Positions 8,400 through 17,145 are shown, counted from the stretch's first letter. The stretch: 64,000 nucleotides of DNA from Streptococcus infantis SPAR10 (GCF_000279535.1 NZ_ALCH01000005.1:124001-188000), one strand, 5' to 3'. Notes: generated by a model not told the origin, from the letters alone. Numbers and translations are program-made.

Positions 8400-9056
8400 A
8401 TGTTTGAAATTTTTAAAGCCTATCAGTTTAATATTAAAAAGGCTAAAGAGTATGGATTTGTAGAAAAACAAGGTGTATGGACCTATAGTTCGACTATCTT
8501 GCAGGGTGATTTTCTTATGAAGATTATAGTTGAGGATAGTGATTTAACTTTTCAGGTTTTTGATCAGGAAACTGGCGAACTCTATCCTCAAGTTCATATG
8601 GAAAGTATGAGAGGTACTTTTGTCGGAACTGTTCGAGAAGCTTGTTTAGAAGTTCTTTATGGCATTCGAAAGGCTTGTTTTGAGGTACAGGAATTTCTCT
8701 GTCCACAGACCAAGAGAATTATGGCGTTTGTTCAAGAAAAGTATGGCAATCAGCTGGAATATCTATGGGAGAAATCACCTGATACGGCGGTTTTGCGCCA
8801 TGAAGATAATCAGAAGTGGTATGCTATTTTAATGAGAATTCCTTGGGATAGGCTAGATAAGGGGAGAGATGGGCTAGTGGAAGCAGTCAACCTCAAACAC
8901 GACCAAGTAGCTGACTTGCTTTCACAAAACGGGATTTATCCAGCCTTTCATATGAATAAACGCTATTGGATTAGTCTTCCACTCGATGACACTCTAACTG
9001 ACGAAAAGGTCCTTGAATTATTTGAGAGAAGTTGGTTTTTGACTTCTAAGAAATAA
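8400..9056 (+). CDS. MmcQ/YjbR family protein
   Basis: A 218-residue soluble protein. The second half (about residues 100-215) has the YjbR/MmcQ pattern: KYGNQLEYLWEKSPDTAVLRH, a KWYAILMRI strand, VNLKHDQV, and GIYPAFHMNKRYWISLPLD near the C-terminus. The first half is an extra domain I do not recognise. YjbR proteins have a CyaY-like fold and are often called DNA-binding, but their role is not established. No ribosome site lies at the usual distance from ATG 8400; the nearest AAGGA is separated by a hairpin. An internal ATG at 8517 is an alternative but would remove well-formed N-terminal sequence. Confidence 0.8.
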   Translation: MFEIFKAYQFNIKKAKEYGFVEKQGVWTYSSTILQGDFLMKIIVEDSDLTFQVFDQETGELYPQVHMESMRGTFVGTVREACLEVLYGIRKACFEVQEFLCPQTKRIMAFVQEKYGNQLEYLWEKSPDTAVLRHEDNQKWYAILMRIPWDRLDKGRDGLVEAVNLKHDQVADLLSQNGIYPAFHMNKRYWISLPLDDTLTDEKVLELFERSWFLTSKK

Positions 9057-9113
9057 ATAAACATATTTGAGTTTTCAAATACGTTCAATTCGCAAAATAT
9101 TCTTTATTGAAGA

Positions 9114-9128
9114 AATTTTCAGAAAATA
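9114..9128 (+). promoter_or_regulatory. CodY-like box upstream of the leu promoter
   Basis: AATTTTCAGAAAATA matches the CodY consensus at 14 of 15 positions and ends 12 bases before the -35 of the leu promoter. CodY control of leucine genes is well established in low-GC Gram-positive bacteria. Confidence 0.75.
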
Positions 9129-9140
9129 TTGGATTTTTTC

Positions 9141-9169
9141 TTGACAAGTGATTTTTCCTATGCTAGAAT
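9141..9169 (+). promoter_or_regulatory. Promoter of the leu operon
   Basis: Consensus TTGACA (9141-9146), a 17-base spacer and TAGAAT (9164-9169) preceded by TGC as an extended -10. Transcription would start near 9176, before the leader peptide. Confidence 0.85.
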
Positions 9170-9205
9170 ACTAAACAAGACATCAGACAAAGGAGAAAGC
9201 CAAAC

Positions 9206-9259
9206 ATGAAAACAGCTAAGTTTAATCAATTTGCTTTGTTGTTGAGGTACTCGGACTAG
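9206..9259 (+). CDS. leuL: Leucine leader peptide (17 residues) of the leu attenuator
   Basis: A 17-codon reading frame starts at ATG 9206 with a strong AAAGGAG site nine bases upstream and ends at TAG 9257. It encodes MKTAKFNQFALLLRYSD. Codons 11-13 are three successive TTG leucine codons, as expected for a peptide that senses charged leucyl-tRNA. Its last codons form the 5' arm of the first leader hairpin. No protein product function is implied; ribosome position on it is the signal. I assign it from position, codon content and the downstream RNA structures. Confidence 0.8.
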   Translation: MKTAKFNQFALLLRYSD

Positions 9260-9341
9260 TGCAAAAGCATTAGTCCTGTTTGGCTTACCAAGCGGGAGTA
9301 AATCAACATCTCGCTTGGAACTCCGAGCGAGATGTTTTTTC
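9253..9341 (+). promoter_or_regulatory. leu transcription attenuator (pause hairpin, antiterminator, terminator)
   Basis: Three competing structures can be read. A pause hairpin pairs 9253-9262 with 9267-9276 (ten pairs, AAAA loop) and overlaps the leader stop codon. An antiterminator can form between CCAAGCG (9288-9294) and CGCTTGG (9312-9318). The terminator pairs 9307-9318 with 9323-9334 around an AACT loop, followed by six T. In addition AAGCCAAAC (9197-9205), just before the leader ATG, is perfectly complementary to GTTTGGCTT (9278-9286). Together with the CodY-like box and promoter these fill the gene-free stretch 9057-9370. Confidence 0.8.
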
Positions 9342-9370
9342 TATATCGAAAATGTGAAGGGAGAATTCTC

Positions 9371-10933
9371 ATGCGTGTAGTTGAGTTTTTAGATACCAGT
9401 CTCCGAGATGGTGAGCAGACACCAGGTGTCAATTTTTCAATAAAGGAAAAGGTTGCTATAGCAAAACAGCTAGAGAAATGGGGAATTTCAGCAATCGAAG
9501 CTGGTTTTCCAGCTGCTAGTCCAGATTCATTTACAGCTGTTCAAGAAATTGCTAAGGCTATGAAAAAAACAGCCGTGACAGGCTTAGCTCGTTCTGTTAA
9601 ATCAGATATTGACGCTTGTTATGAAGCACTCAAGGATGCTAAGTATCCACAAATACATGTCTTTATAGCAACAAGTCCTATTCATCGTAAGTATAAGCTC
9701 AATAAGAGTAAGGAAGAGATTTTGGAAGCGATCAGTGAACATGTTTCCTATGCACGGAGTAAGTTTAAAGTAGTAGAATTCTCTCCAGAAGATGCGACTA
9801 GAACTGAGCTGGACTTTCTCCTACAAGTCGTTCAAACTGCGGTTGATGCGGGTGCGACTTATATCAATATTCCTGATACAGTTGGATTTACGACGCCAGA
9901 AGAGTATGGTGCTATATTCAAATACTTGATTGAGAATGTCAAGACTAATCGTCAGATTATCTATTCTCCTCACTGTCATGATGACCTCGGAATGGCAGTA
10001 GCGAATAGCCTCGCTGCTGTAAAGAATGGTGCAGGACGTGTCGAAGGAACCATTAACGGTATTGGAGAACGAGCTGGAAATGCTGCTTTGGAAGAAATAG
10101 CAGTTGCTCTCAATATTCGCCAAGATTACTACCAAGCAGAAACCAGTATTGTCCTAAATGAAACCATCAATACGTCAGAAATGGTTTCTCGCTTCTCAGG
10201 TATCCCAGTTCCTAAAAACAAGGCCATTGTTGGTGGCAATGCCTTCTCTCACGAATCGGGTATTCACCAAGATGGCGTTCTTAAAAATCCTCTTACTTAT
10301 GAAATCATCACCCCTGAATTGGTCGGTGTTAAGAGCAATAGCCTTCCGCTTGGAAAATTATCTGGTCGCCATGCCTTTGTAGAAAAACTGAGAGAACTGG
10401 CCTTAGACTTCACAGAAGAGGATATCAAGCCACTCTTTGACAAATTCAAATCACTTGCAGATAAGAAACAAGAAGTCACAGACGCGGATATTCGTGCTCT
10501 AGTAGCTGGAACCATGGTTGAAAACCCAGAAGGCTTTCACTTTGATGATTTACAACTTCAAACTCATGCGGAAAATGAAATTGAAGCGACTGTCAGATTG
10601 GCTAATTTGGATGGTGAGAAAGTCAACTTTAATGCGACTGGACAAGGTTCTGTTGAGGCTATCTTTAACGCTGTTGACAAGTTCTTTAATCAATCTGTTC
10701 GCTTGGTATCCTACACTATTGACGCGGTGACGGATGGAATCGATGCTCAGGCAAGGGTTTTGGTTACTGTTGAAAATAGAGAAACAGAAACAATATTTAA
10801 CGCAGCCGGAATAGATTTCGATGTGTTGAAGGCTTCAGCTATTGCCTACATCAATGCTAATACTTTTGTTCAAAAAGAGAATACCGGAGAGATAGGTCCA
10901 AATGTTTCCTATCGCGACATGCCTAGTCTTTAA
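9371..10933 (+). CDS. leuA: 2-isopropylmalate synthase
   Basis: LeuA condenses 2-oxoisovalerate with acetyl-CoA, the committed step of leucine synthesis. I start it at ATG 9371 behind GGGAGAATTCTC; the frame also extends up to an ATG at 9332, but that lies inside the attenuator terminator. The 520-residue protein shows LDTSLRDGEQTPG at the N-terminus, SPHCHDDLGMAVANSL (metal-binding HxH) around 210, NGIGERAGNAALEE and HESGIHQDG. The C-terminal part (about 400-510) is the leucine-sensing regulatory domain. First gene of the leu operon; the 11-base gap to leuB holds the leuB ribosome site. Confidence 0.97.
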   Translation: MRVVEFLDTSLRDGEQTPGVNFSIKEKVAIAKQLEKWGISAIEAGFPAASPDSFTAVQEIAKAMKKTAVTGLARSVKSDIDACYEALKDAKYPQIHVFIATSPIHRKYKLNKSKEEILEAISEHVSYARSKFKVVEFSPEDATRTELDFLLQVVQTAVDAGATYINIPDTVGFTTPEEYGAIFKYLIENVKTNRQIIYSPHCHDDLGMAVANSLAAVKNGAGRVEGTINGIGERAGNAALEEIAVALNIRQDYYQAETSIVLNETINTSEMVSRFSGIPVPKNKAIVGGNAFSHESGIHQDGVLKNPLTYEIITPELVGVKSNSLPLGKLSGRHAFVEKLRELALDFTEEDIKPLFDKFKSLADKKQEVTDADIRALVAGTMVENPEGFHFDDLQLQTHAENEIEATVRLANLDGEKVNFNATGQGSVEAIFNAVDKFFNQSVRLVSYTIDAVTDGIDAQARVLVTVENRETETIFNAAGIDFDVLKASAIAYINANTFVQKENTGEIGPNVSYRDMPSL

Positions 10934-10944
10934 AGGAGAATATC

Positions 10945-11982
10945 ATGACAAAGAAAATTGTTGCCCTAGCAGGTGATGGGATTGGACCAGAAATCATGGA
11001 AGCTGGTTTAGAAGTTCTAGCATCTATAGCCAAAAAAACAGACTTTGACATTGAGATAGTCAAACAACCTTTTGGCGGTGCAGGTATTGATGCTGAGGGC
11101 CACCCCTTACCTGACAAAACCCTCAAGGCATGTAGAGAAGCAGATGCTATCCTCCTTGCTGCAATAGGTAGTCCTCAGTATGATAATGCTACAGTTCGAC
11201 CCGAACAAGGGCTTTTGGCACTCCGCAAGGAACTTAATCTTTATGCCAATATTCGTCCAGTTAAAATTTTTGATAGTCTTAAGCACTTATCGCCTCTCAA
11301 ACCTGAACGAATTGCTGGTGTTGACTTTGTCGTGGTGCGTGAGTTGACAGGTGGGATTTACTTTGGTGATCATATCCTTGAAGAGCGAAAAGCGCGTGAT
11401 ATCAATGATTATAGTTATGAGGAAGTAAAGCGAATTATTCGTAAGGCTTTTGAAATCGCAAGAAGTCGGAGAAAAATCCTGACCAGTATTGATAAGCAAA
11501 ATGTTTTGGCAACCTCAAAACTTTGGCGAAGAGTGGCTGAGGAAGTCGCAAAAGATTTTCCAGATGTAATCCTGGAACACCAGTTGGTGGACTCAGCTGC
11601 CATGCTCATGATTACCAATCCAGCCAAGTTTGATGTTATCGTGACAGAGAATCTTTTCGGAGATATCCTCTCGGATGAGTCAAGTGTTCTATCTGGTACA
11701 CTTGGGGTTATGCCATCAGCCAGTCACTCTGAGAATGGACCGAGTCTCTATGAACCCATTCATGGTTCGGCGCCTGATATTGCAGGCCTAGGAATCGCCA
11801 ATCCTATTTCTATGATTTTATCAGTTGCTATGATGTTGCGAGATAGTTTTGGACGATATGAGGATGCTGACCGTATTGAAAAAGCAGTTGAAGCAACTTT
11901 AGCTGCAAGAATTTTAACGAGAGATATAGGAGGACAGGCTTCTACCAAGGAAATGACGGAAGCCATCATTGAAAAATTATGA
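10945..11982 (+). CDS. leuB: 3-isopropylmalate dehydrogenase
   Basis: LeuB oxidises and decarboxylates 3-isopropylmalate with NAD. The 345-residue protein shows ALAGDGIGPEIM at the start, RPEQGLLALRKELNLYANIRPVK, the ELTGGIYFG loop, a VTENLFGDILSDE metal-binding segment and EPIHGSAPDIAG near the end. Length is typical. Start ATG is preceded by AAGGAGA. Its stop overlaps the start of the next small gene by four bases (ATGA), so the embedded DUF1294 gene is clearly part of the leu transcript. Confidence 0.97.
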   Translation: MTKKIVALAGDGIGPEIMEAGLEVLASIAKKTDFDIEIVKQPFGGAGIDAEGHPLPDKTLKACREADAILLAAIGSPQYDNATVRPEQGLLALRKELNLYANIRPVKIFDSLKHLSPLKPERIAGVDFVVVRELTGGIYFGDHILEERKARDINDYSYEEVKRIIRKAFEIARSRRKILTSIDKQNVLATSKLWRRVAEEVAKDFPDVILEHQLVDSAAMLMITNPAKFDVIVTENLFGDILSDESSVLSGTLGVMPSASHSENGPSLYEPIHGSAPDIAGLGIANPISMILSVAMMLRDSFGRYEDADRIEKAVEATLAARILTRDIGGQASTKEMTEAIIEKL

Positions 11983-12248
11983 AGATAAATCAAGGAATTA
12001 CTTTTGCTATTTTGATTTGGAATCTATTGGTATTTATGATTTATGGTATTGATAAATCTAAAGCAAAAAGAGGTGCTTGGCGCATCCCTGAAAAATATTT
12101 ATTATCATTTGCATTCTTATGTGGTGGTTTTGGTGCTTGGTTGGCAGGTGTTACCTTTCACCACAAGACTAGAAAATGGTATTTTAAAACGGTTTGGTTC
12201 CTAGGAATAGTGACTACACTAGTAGCTTTGTATTTTATATGGAGGTAA
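11979..12248 (+). CDS. DUF1294 small membrane protein embedded in the leu operon
   Basis: An 89-residue protein of the DUF1294 family, function unknown. Membrane helices lie at about 6-22, 41-57 and 70-87. The family signature is intact: YGIDKSKAKRGAWRIPE, a Gly-rich turn (CGGFGAWLAG) and FHHKTRKWYF. The ATG overlaps the leuB stop (ATGA) and the stop overlaps the leuC ribosome site GGAGGTAA, so it is tightly fitted between leuB and leuC. Its placement suggests cotranscription with leucine genes, not a proven part in leucine synthesis. A role linked to membrane or transport would be guesswork. Confidence 0.85.
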   Translation: MKINQGITFAILIWNLLVFMIYGIDKSKAKRGAWRIPEKYLLSFAFLCGGFGAWLAGVTFHHKTRKWYFKTVWFLGIVTTLVALYFIWR

Positions 12249-12251
12249 TGA

Positions 12252-13634
12252 ATGGCAGGAAAATCGATTTTTGATAAATTATGGGACCTCCATGTGATTA
12301 CAGGAGAAGAAGGACAGCCTCAACTCATGTATGTAGATCAGCACTATATTCACGAGGTGACCAGTCCTCAAGCTTTTCAAGGATTGCGGGATGCAGGACG
12401 TAGATTGAGACGACCAGATTTAACATTTGGTACCTTTGACCACAATGTCCCGACTGTCAATATATATGATATTCGGGATGTAATCTCCAAAGCACAGATT
12501 GATAAGTTAGCTGAAAATGTTGAAGAATTTGGAATCGAACATGCTGCCCACGGTTCAGAAAAACAAGGTATCGTTCATATGGTTGGTCCAGAAACGGGAA
12601 GAACACAACCTGGGAAATTTATCGTCTGTGGTGATAGCCATACTGCAACTCATGGAGCTTTTGGAGCGATTGCCTTCGGTATTGGAACCAGTGAGGTCGA
12701 ACATGTCTTTGCAACCCAAACCATTTGGCAGGTTAAACCCAAGAAAATGTTGGTGGAATTCACAGGAGTTCCTCAAAAAGGGGTTTATGCCAAAGATTTC
12801 ATTCTAGCCTTAATTGCCAAATACGGTGTTGCTTGTGGTGTTGGTTACGTGGTGGAGTATCGAGGTCAGGCCATTGATGCACTTAGCATGGAAGAGCGAA
12901 TGACTATCTGCAATATGTCCATAGAATTTGGTTCCAAAATGGGAATTATGAATCCAGATCAGAGGACTTATGATTATTTGAAGGGTCGAGAGTGTGTTCC
13001 CAAGGATTTTGCTGCAGCAGTAGCTGATTGGAAAAGGCTTGTTAGCGACGACGATGCCGTTTATGACAAGGTTATCCGAATGGATGTCTCTGAATTAGCA
13101 CCTATGGTGACTTGGGGAACCAATCCTGCCATGGGAGTTGACTTTGAGACTAGCTTCCCAGAAATAAAAGATATGAATGATGAACGTGCTTATCATTACA
13201 TGGATTTACAACCAGGTCAGAAACCAGCTGATATCGAACTTGGCTATGTCTTTATCGGTTCTTGTACCAACGCTAGACTTAGTGATTTACAACTAGCAGC
13301 TCGGTTTGTAGAAGGGAAGAAAATCGCTCCAAATCTAACGGCTATCGTGGTACCCGGTTCTCGACCAGTCAAGCGAGCTGCTGAAAAGCTGGGCTTGGAT
13401 AAGATTTTCCAAGATGCTGGCTTTGAGTGGAGAGATCCAGGTTGCTCTATGTGTCTAGGGATGAATCCTGACAAGGTACCAGATGGTGTTCACTGCGCGT
13501 CAACTAGCAATCGTAACTTTGAAGATAGGCAGGGATTTGGAGCGAAGACTCATCTTTGCAGTCCAGCAATGGCAGCTGCCGCAGCTATCGCAGGACGTTT
13601 CGTAGACGTTCGGCAAATGCCAGAGGCCCAGTAA
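12252..13634 (+). CDS. leuC: 3-isopropylmalate dehydratase large subunit
   Basis: LeuC with LeuD isomerises 2- to 3-isopropylmalate using a [4Fe-4S] cluster. The 460-residue aconitase-family protein begins [16 protein letters not shown] and carries [20 protein letters not shown], and the cluster cysteines in [12 protein letters not shown] (about residue 337) and GCSMCLGMN (about 398 and 401). GGAGG sits six bases before the ATG. leuD follows nine bases downstream. Confidence 0.97.
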   Translation: MAGKSIFDKLWDLHVITGEEGQPQLMYVDQHYIHEVTSPQAFQGLRDAGRRLRRPDLTFGTFDHNVPTVNIYDIRDVISKAQIDKLAENVEEFGIEHAAHGSEKQGIVHMVGPETGRTQPGKFIVCGDSHTATHGAFGAIAFGIGTSEVEHVFATQTIWQVKPKKMLVEFTGVPQKGVYAKDFILALIAKYGVACGVGYVVEYRGQAIDALSMEERMTICNMSIEFGSKMGIMNPDQRTYDYLKGRECVPKDFAAAVADWKRLVSDDDAVYDKVIRMDVSELAPMVTWGTNPAMGVDFETSFPEIKDMNDERAYHYMDLQPGQKPADIELGYVFIGSCTNARLSDLQLAARFVEGKKIAPNLTAIVVPGSRPVKRAAEKLGLDKIFQDAGFEWRDPGCSMCLGMNPDKVPDGVHCASTSNRNFEDRQGFGAKTHLCSPAMAAAAAIAGRFVDVRQMPEAQ

Positions 13635-13643
13635 GGAGAGGAT

Positions 13644-14237
13644 ATGGAAAAATTTACAGTTTATACAGGAACAACGGTTCCTCTTATGAATGATAATATC
13701 GATACCGACCAAATCCTACCCAAACAGTTTCTGAAGTTGATTGATAAGAAAGGTTTTGGAAAATACCTCATGTATGCTTGGCGTTATCTGGATGATCAGT
13801 ATACTGAGAATCCAGACTTTGTCTTTAACCGACCTGAATATCGCAAAGCCAGTATTCTCATCACAGGAGATAATTTTGGGGCTGGTTCTTCGAGGGAACA
13901 CGCGGCTTGGGCACTAGCAGACTATGGCTTTAAGGTCGTGATTGCAGGTTCTTTTGGAGATATTCATTACAATAATGAACTCAATAATGGCATGTTGCCT
14001 ATTGTACAGCCTAGGGAGGTTAGAGAAAAGCTAGCCCAACTTAAACCGACCGACCAGGTAACTGTGGACTTGGAACAACAAACAATCATCTCACCAGTTG
14101 GAGAATTCACTTTCGAAATTGATAGTGAGTGGAAACATAAGCTCTTAAATGGTTTAGATGATATCGGTATTACCTTGCAGTATGAAGACTTGATTGCTGC
14201 TTACGAAAAACAACGACCGGCCTACTGGCAGGATTAG
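13644..14237 (+). CDS. leuD: 3-isopropylmalate dehydratase small subunit
   Basis: Swivelling small subunit of the LeuCD isomerase. The 197-residue protein shows [14 protein letters not shown] near the start and [17 protein letters not shown] around residue 75, both diagnostic. Start ATG is preceded by AAGGAGAGG. Last biosynthetic gene of the leu operon. The next gene starts 26 bases later with no terminator between, so the transcript probably continues into it. Confidence 0.97.
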   Translation: MEKFTVYTGTTVPLMNDNIDTDQILPKQFLKLIDKKGFGKYLMYAWRYLDDQYTENPDFVFNRPEYRKASILITGDNFGAGSSREHAAWALADYGFKVVIAGSFGDIHYNNELNNGMLPIVQPREVREKLAQLKPTDQVTVDLEQQTIISPVGEFTFEIDSEWKHKLLNGLDDIGITLQYEDLIAAYEKQRPAYWQD

Positions 14238-14263
14238 TAAAATAGAAAAGGAACTATAGAACT

Positions 14264-15043
14264 ATGACAAAACACATTCAATGGAACGGAACACTTTCTC
14301 AAGAAGGCTATGACATTTTAAAAGGTGAGGGCGGATGTATCGTTTGCCCCACAAAAGTTGGTTACATTATCATGACGAGCGATAAGGCAGGTCTTGAACG
14401 CAAATTTGAAGCTAAAGAACGTAACCGTAACAAACCAGGTGTTGTACTTTGTGGTAGCATGGACGAGCTTCGCGCTTTAGCACAACTCAACCCAGAAATT
14501 GAAGCCTTCTACCAAAAACATTGGGACGAAGATATTCTCCTCGGTTGTATCCTTCCATGGAAAACAGAAGCCTTTGAAAAATTGAAAGCATACGGTGATG
14601 GTCGTGAAGAACTCATGACCGATGTGCGTGGAACGAGCTGTTTCGTTATCAAGTTTGGGAAAGCTGGTGAACAATTGGCGGCCAAACTTTGGGAAGAAGG
14701 CAAAATGGTATATGCTTCATCAGCTAACCCATCAGGAAAAGGAAATCGTGGTAAGGTTGAAGGAATCGGTCAACGTATCGAAGGCGCAGTGGACCTTGTC
14801 ATTGAAGCAGATGACTATGTGGCATCTATCCAACCTGATAAAACAGTTGAGACTCGTTACGAGCAAGGTGTGATGGTGTCTATGGTCGATAAAGACGGCA
14901 AACTCATTCCAGAACAAGGTGGAGCACGTTCAACTTCACCAGCGCCAGTTGTGATCCGTAAAGGACTGGATATTGATAAAATCATGATGCATCTGTCAGA
15001 CACCTTTAACTCATGGGACTACCGTCAGGGTGAGTATTATTAA
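14264..15043 (+). CDS. Sua5/YciO/YrdC-domain protein (paralogue-type)
   Basis: A 259-residue protein with a YrdC-like domain (about residues 10-200). Key motifs are PTKVGYI at 29-35 in place of the canonical PTETVYG/PTDTVYG, a KxRxxxKP-like element (KERNRNKPG) near 51, and YASSANPSGKGNRG near 150. The domain in Sua5/TsaC makes threonylcarbamoyl-AMP for tRNA t6A, but this motif drift suggests a side-branch paralogue. The C-terminal 60 residues are not part of the core domain. AAAAGGAA precedes the ATG. Position after leuD implies cotranscription with leu; a terminator follows. Function should be left open. Confidence 0.75.
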   Translation: MTKHIQWNGTLSQEGYDILKGEGGCIVCPTKVGYIIMTSDKAGLERKFEAKERNRNKPGVVLCGSMDELRALAQLNPEIEAFYQKHWDEDILLGCILPWKTEAFEKLKAYGDGREELMTDVRGTSCFVIKFGKAGEQLAAKLWEEGKMVYASSANPSGKGNRGKVEGIGQRIEGAVDLVIEADDYVASIQPDKTVETRYEQGVMVSMVDKDGKLIPEQGGARSTSPAPVVIRKGLDIDKIMMHLSDTFNSWDYRQGEYY

Positions 15044-15046
15044 GAT

Positions 15047-15100
15047 AAAAAGAGCCTAGTATTAAGAGCAGTTGAAGCTCCTAACGCTGGGCTTTTTCTT
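15047..15100 (+). terminator. Terminator after the Sua5-like gene, end of the leu transcript
   Basis: An outer stem (AAAAAGAGCC with GGGCTTTTT) encloses a small GAGC/GCTC hairpin and ends in TTTTTCTTT. It separates the leu unit from the McrBC module. Confidence 0.7.
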
Positions 15101-15142
15101 TAGAAATTCTTTTCTTTTTTAATGGGATGTGTTATTCTAGAT

Positions 15143-15171
15143 TTGAAATATATGTTAATAGATAGTGTAAT
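15143..15171 (+). promoter_or_regulatory. Promoter of the mcrBC module
   Basis: TTGAAA (15143-15148), a 17-base spacer and TGTAAT (15166-15171), 34 bases before the mcrB start. TAATAT overlapping at 15168 is an alternative -10. Confidence 0.65.
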
Positions 15172-15204
15172 ATTCAAACATTATCAGAAAAAGGAGTCTA
15201 ATTG

Positions 15205-17145
15205 ATGAATGATAGAAGAGTTAGTTTAGAAGATTTTTATGATTGGTATCAAGAAAATGAAATTAATTTAAGAGAATCTGCAAAACAATACAGTTTGAAA
15301 AATGAAGAATTGAGAGAGGAATTTCTTAAGGAGTGGCCACTTGATAGAATTTTAACCATGTCTATCGATGAATATGTCATTGGGAAAGGTGCTACAAGTA
15401 ATTCTTTTTGCTATGTTCTTGAGACTGGAAAGTACCATTCATTATTTATGGGAATTGGTGGAGGAGGTTCTTCAAAATTTGGTATTTATTGGAATGAGGA
15501 TACTAAAAGCTATAAGAATCAAGCTAATAAAATCATTCCAGAATCAGAACTAGAAGACCGATTTAACAAATTAAAATCAGATTTGTATGAGATCATTCAA
15601 GCTGGTAGAAAATTAGATTTCAATAATCCTATCTTTGACATGAAAAAGTCAAAGAATGAATTTATTGGGCGTTCTGCGGTGGTGACAAAATTACTTTGTA
15701 TTTATTCTGAGAATCATTCTTTTTTAGGGGTAAATATGAATAGTCAAAAGAGATTCTGGAACAAGCTACTTCCTCAAAAAAATCAAGGGGGGCCATATCT
15801 TCAGAATCATGAGATTTGTCAACTCGTATTGCAAAAGTATCCTGAGCTGGAACCATCATTGTTGGGGAGTATCTTATTTGAATATTCAACACAATTTTTA
15901 GACGAAAAAGAAAAGAAAGAAGAAAAAATGTCTCTAGAATATAAGGTTTATCATCCATTGAGTCAAACTCTACTACAATCCAAAAACCTCATTCTCCGTG
16001 GTGCTCCTGGTACAGGTAAAACCTATCTTGCTAAAGAAATTGCCAAAGAATTAACGGATGGCAACGAAGACCAAATCGGCTTTGTTCAGTTTCATCCATC
16101 CTATGACTATACAGATTTTGTGGAGGGGTTAAGACCGGTATCAAATGGGGATGGCGCTATTGAGTTTAAGCTACAGGATGGTATTTTTAAAGATTTTTGT
16201 CAGAAAGCAAAAGAAGCCCAATTGATTGGAGGACAAGACAATTTTGACCAAGCTTGGGATTCTTATTTAGAATATATAAATGTTGCTGAAGAAAAAGAAT
16301 ATATAACAAAAACATCTTACTTATCTGTTAATAGTAGACAAAATTTGTCAGTAAATTATGATAGTGGTGTCCCAGGATGGTCAATACCTCGCAAATATGT
16401 TTACGAGTTGTATAAAGATAAAAATTATAATAAGCAAGAATACTACAAAAGTGGTGGAAGAACTGTCCTAGAAACATTGAGAAAGAGATTTGGTCTGAGA
16501 GACTACCTTTCTCCAACAGAGGTTGAAACAGACAAGAAATTCGTTTTCATCATCGATGAAATCAACCGTGGTGAGATTTCTAAGATTTTTGGGGAACTCT
16601 TTTTCTCAATTGAGCCTGGTTATCGTGGTGAAAAGGGGAGTGTTTCTACCCAATATGCCAATCTACACGAAACTGATGAAAAGTTCTATATCCCTGAAAA
16701 TATCTATATTATCGGAACTATGAATGATATTGACCGTTCGGTGGACACCTTTGATTTTGCCATGCGTCGTCGTTTTCGTTTTGTTGAAGTTACTGCTGAA
16801 AGCCAACTAGGTATGCTAGATGATGTTCTTGGCGATAAAGCTGAAGAAGCGAAAGCGCGTCTAAGAAACTTGAATGCCGAAATTGAGAAAGTTCAGGAGC
16901 TAAACAGTCACTATCATATCGGACCAAGTTATTTCCTTAAACTAGAAGAAGTAGACTTTGACTATGAGTTACTCTGGTCTGATTATCTGAAACCACTCTT
17001 GGAAGATTATTTACGAGGTTCTTACGAGGAAGTTGAAACTATAGCAAATTTGAAAAAGGCCTTTGACAAGACAAGCAATGAGCAAAAAAATCAGGTAGTT
17101 ACTGACAACAATGAAGGCGATGGAAATGAAAATGCGGATCACTGA
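15205..17145 (+). CDS. mcrB: McrB-type AAA+ GTPase subunit of a modification-dependent restriction system
   Basis: McrB recognises modified DNA and powers translocation; McrC supplies the nuclease. I start at ATG 15205, eight bases after AAGGAG; a TTG directly before it is in frame but less likely. The 646-residue protein has an N-terminal domain (about 1-240) with an SFCYVLE and Gly-rich GIGGGGSSKFGIY core. An AAA+ domain follows: Walker A GAPGTGKT at 266-273, Walker B FIIDEINRG with Asp451-Glu452, and MNDIDRS at 506-512, the McrB counterpart of MNTADRS. About 150 residues separate Walker A from Walker B, longer than usual, with a Tyr/Asn/Lys-rich insert. The N-terminal domain differs from that of E. 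coli McrB and may read a different modification. Confidence 0.9.
   Translation: MNDRRVSLEDFYDWYQENEINLRESAKQYSLKNEELREEFLKEWPLDRILTMSIDEYVIGKGATSNSFCYVLETGKYHSLFMGIGGGGSSKFGIYWNEDTKSYKNQANKIIPESELEDRFNKLKSDLYEIIQAGRKLDFNNPIFDMKKSKNEFIGRSAVVTKLLCIYSENHSFLGVNMNSQKRFWNKLLPQKNQGGPYLQNHEICQLVLQKYPELEPSLLGSILFEYSTQFLDEKEKKEEKMSLEYKVYHPLSQTLLQSKNLILRGAPGTGKTYLAKEIAKELTDGNEDQIGFVQFHPSYDYTDFVEGLRPVSNGDGAIEFKLQDGIFKDFCQKAKEAQLIGGQDNFDQAWDSYLEYINVAEEKEYITKTSYLSVNSRQNLSVNYDSGVPGWSIPRKYVYELYKDKNYNKQEYYKSGGRTVLETLRKRFGLRDYLSPTEVETDKKFVFIIDEINRGEISKIFGELFFSIEPGYRGEKGSVSTQYANLHETDEKFYIPENIYIIGTMNDIDRSVDTFDFAMRRRFRFVEVTAESQLGMLDDVLGDKAEEAKARLRNLNAEIEKVQELNSHYHIGPSYFLKLEEVDFDYELLWSDYLKPLLEDYLRGSYEEVETIANLKKAFDKTSNEQKNQVVTDNNEGDGNENADH

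Noticed and set aside
9332..9370. Upstream ATG for leuA
   Set aside because: It lies within the attenuator terminator stem and has no ribosome site; ATG 9371 does.
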